Assembly: GCA_002386465.1 (NCBI GenBank)
Contig: DGIT01000126.1
Location: 7,925 to 32,562 of the forward strand
Length of the DNA: 24,638 bases
Source: Burkholderiales bacterium UBA4615
Lineage (GTDB): Bacteria; Pseudomonadota; Gammaproteobacteria; Burkholderiales; Burkholderiaceae_E
Direction of reading: 5' to 3'
The notes under the pieces are model-generated. The model saw nothing but the letters and a program-made list of their open reading frames with translations, had not been told where the DNA came from and made no database searches. Within the stretch, counting starts at the first letter, position 1. Each line of letters starts with the position of its first letter. Below, in pieces: positions 24,036-24,638 of this stretch. Made by a program: the position numbers and the translations under genes.

Positions 24036-24638
24036 TCAACCCATGATGACGCCGGGGCGCGTGCCGGGACCCGGGCCATCCGGCAGAACCCTGGAGAGCG
24101 CGCGCTCATCGAGCCGCATGTGCCGCTCAAGAATTTCGGCGAGCACCTGACGGAAATCGGTTCTGACGGCCAGATCGCGGCCATCGTGCAGGGCCGACTG
24201 CTCCAGGCCTGGCCACTCGCCCGCCACGCGCCCGCCCTGGACCGGACCACCCAGCAGCCACATCACATTGCCATGCCCATGGTCGGTGCCACGTGTGCCG
24301 TTCTGTCTGACCGTGCGACCGAACTCCGAGAGCACCACGATCACCGTGTGCTCGAGTTGTTCGCCAAGCTGGCCAGCCAGCGCATTCAATCCGCCCGCCA
24401 GCCCGCGCAGCCGGTCGGCCAGCGCCCCGCGCGCTGCCCCCTGCGCTGCATGCGTATCCCAGCCGCCCACCGACAGGAAGGCTGCACGCAGGCCGGGCTC
24501 ATGGCGAAGCAGCTTGCCCAGCCGGCTCGCCTCATTGGCGAGCCCCACGAGCGGGACCGCACCCGGCGCAGTGCCTGCCTCCATGCCCTGCGGCTGATTC
24601 ATGTTCGATGAACCCATGCCGGACGCGGTCATGGCGGG
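24036..24638 (-). CDS. DUF1501-family protein, C-terminal part (runs off the window)
   Basis: The frame is open to the right edge, so only about the last 200 residues are seen. The two hallmarks of DUF1501 proteins are present: LSVGGWDTHAAQ and VVLSEFGRTVRQNG followed by GTDHGHG. These match the alkaline-phosphatase-like core of this family. Full-length members are usually about 400 residues with a Tat-type signal, so the N-terminal half should lie beyond the window. They are commonly encoded next to DUF1800 proteins; if so, the partner would be outside. The molecular function is unknown. The methionine at 24632 is internal and should not be taken as the true start. Confidence 0.85.
   Translation of the reverse strand, partial: PAMTASGMGSSNMNQPQGMEAGTAPGAVPLVGLANEASRLGKLLRHEPGLRAAFLSVGGWDTHAAQGAARGALADRLRGLAGGLNALAGQLGEQLEHTVIVVLSEFGRTVRQNGTRGTDHGHGNVMWLLGGPVQGGRVAGEWPGLEQSALHDGRDLAVRTDFRQVLAEILERHMRLDERALSRVLPDGPGPGTRPGVIMG

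Noticed and set aside
1..24638. CRISPR array, phage genes, insertion sequences, toxin-antitoxin or other defence system
   Set aside because: I found no regularly spaced repeats, transposase, integrase or recognised defence-gene motifs on either strand.

Overview
The window looks like a GC-rich betaproteobacterial chromosome, most likely order Burkholderiales. Four things point there: a Bug/TctC-type extracytoplasmic receptor, the small Trp-rich protein family, a zapA-ssrS (6S RNA) pair, and a divergent lgt/ilvD pair. Genus cannot be resolved from sequence alone. Most of the window is ordinary metabolic and housekeeping DNA. I see no phage, transposase, CRISPR array or toxin-antitoxin pair, and no clear new multi-gene system.

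Layout, left to right. Bases 1-3100 (minus strand): an orphan ParA-type ATPase and a long DsbD/ScsB-like thiol:disulfide reductase. Bases 3130-3957 (plus): a ZapB-like coiled-coil gene with a possibly leaderless start, zapA, and a 6S RNA gene with its own promoter. The 6S closing stems and 3' bubble hairpin can be drawn base by base. Bases 4084-4887: a TauE/SafE exporter, in the place where a 5-formyltetrahydrofolate cyclo-ligase gene often follows 6S RNA. Bases 4920-9195 (minus): lgt, a short-chain dehydrogenase, a Bug receptor and a malonyl-CoA synthetase (MatB-like), spaced about 40 bp apart, suggesting dicarboxylate uptake and activation. Bases 9342-11027: ilvD, with a promoter and a polypyrimidine leader. 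Bases 11067-11814: a Trp-rich membrane protein, a class I cytochrome c and a textbook intrinsic terminator.

Bases 11876-15570 hold a compact livHMGF branched-chain amino acid ABC transporter operon without its binding protein. Its 3' end overlaps a convergent 2Fe-2S ferredoxin/FAD reductase by 25 bp. Divergent from the reductase is an atypical short-chain dehydrogenase (YeeZ-like). Bases 17680-18900 hold the decayed remains of a sigma-54-dependent regulator: two in-frame stops, a lost Walker A and an eroded GAFTGA loop. A tRNA-Thr(CGU) gene follows.

Bases 19067-23975: a class I/II aminotransferase with a two-domain NIPSNAP protein directly behind it, a class III aminotransferase, a small secreted four-cysteine protein of unknown function, and a TauD/TfdA dioxygenase. 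At the right edge is the C-terminal part of a DUF1501 protein that runs out of the window.

Best leads for a second look: the 6S RNA locus and its altered downstream neighbour, the leaderless start of the zapB-like/zapA transcript, the sigma-54 regulator pseudogene, the receptor-less liv operon, the orphan ParA, and the unknown secreted protein.
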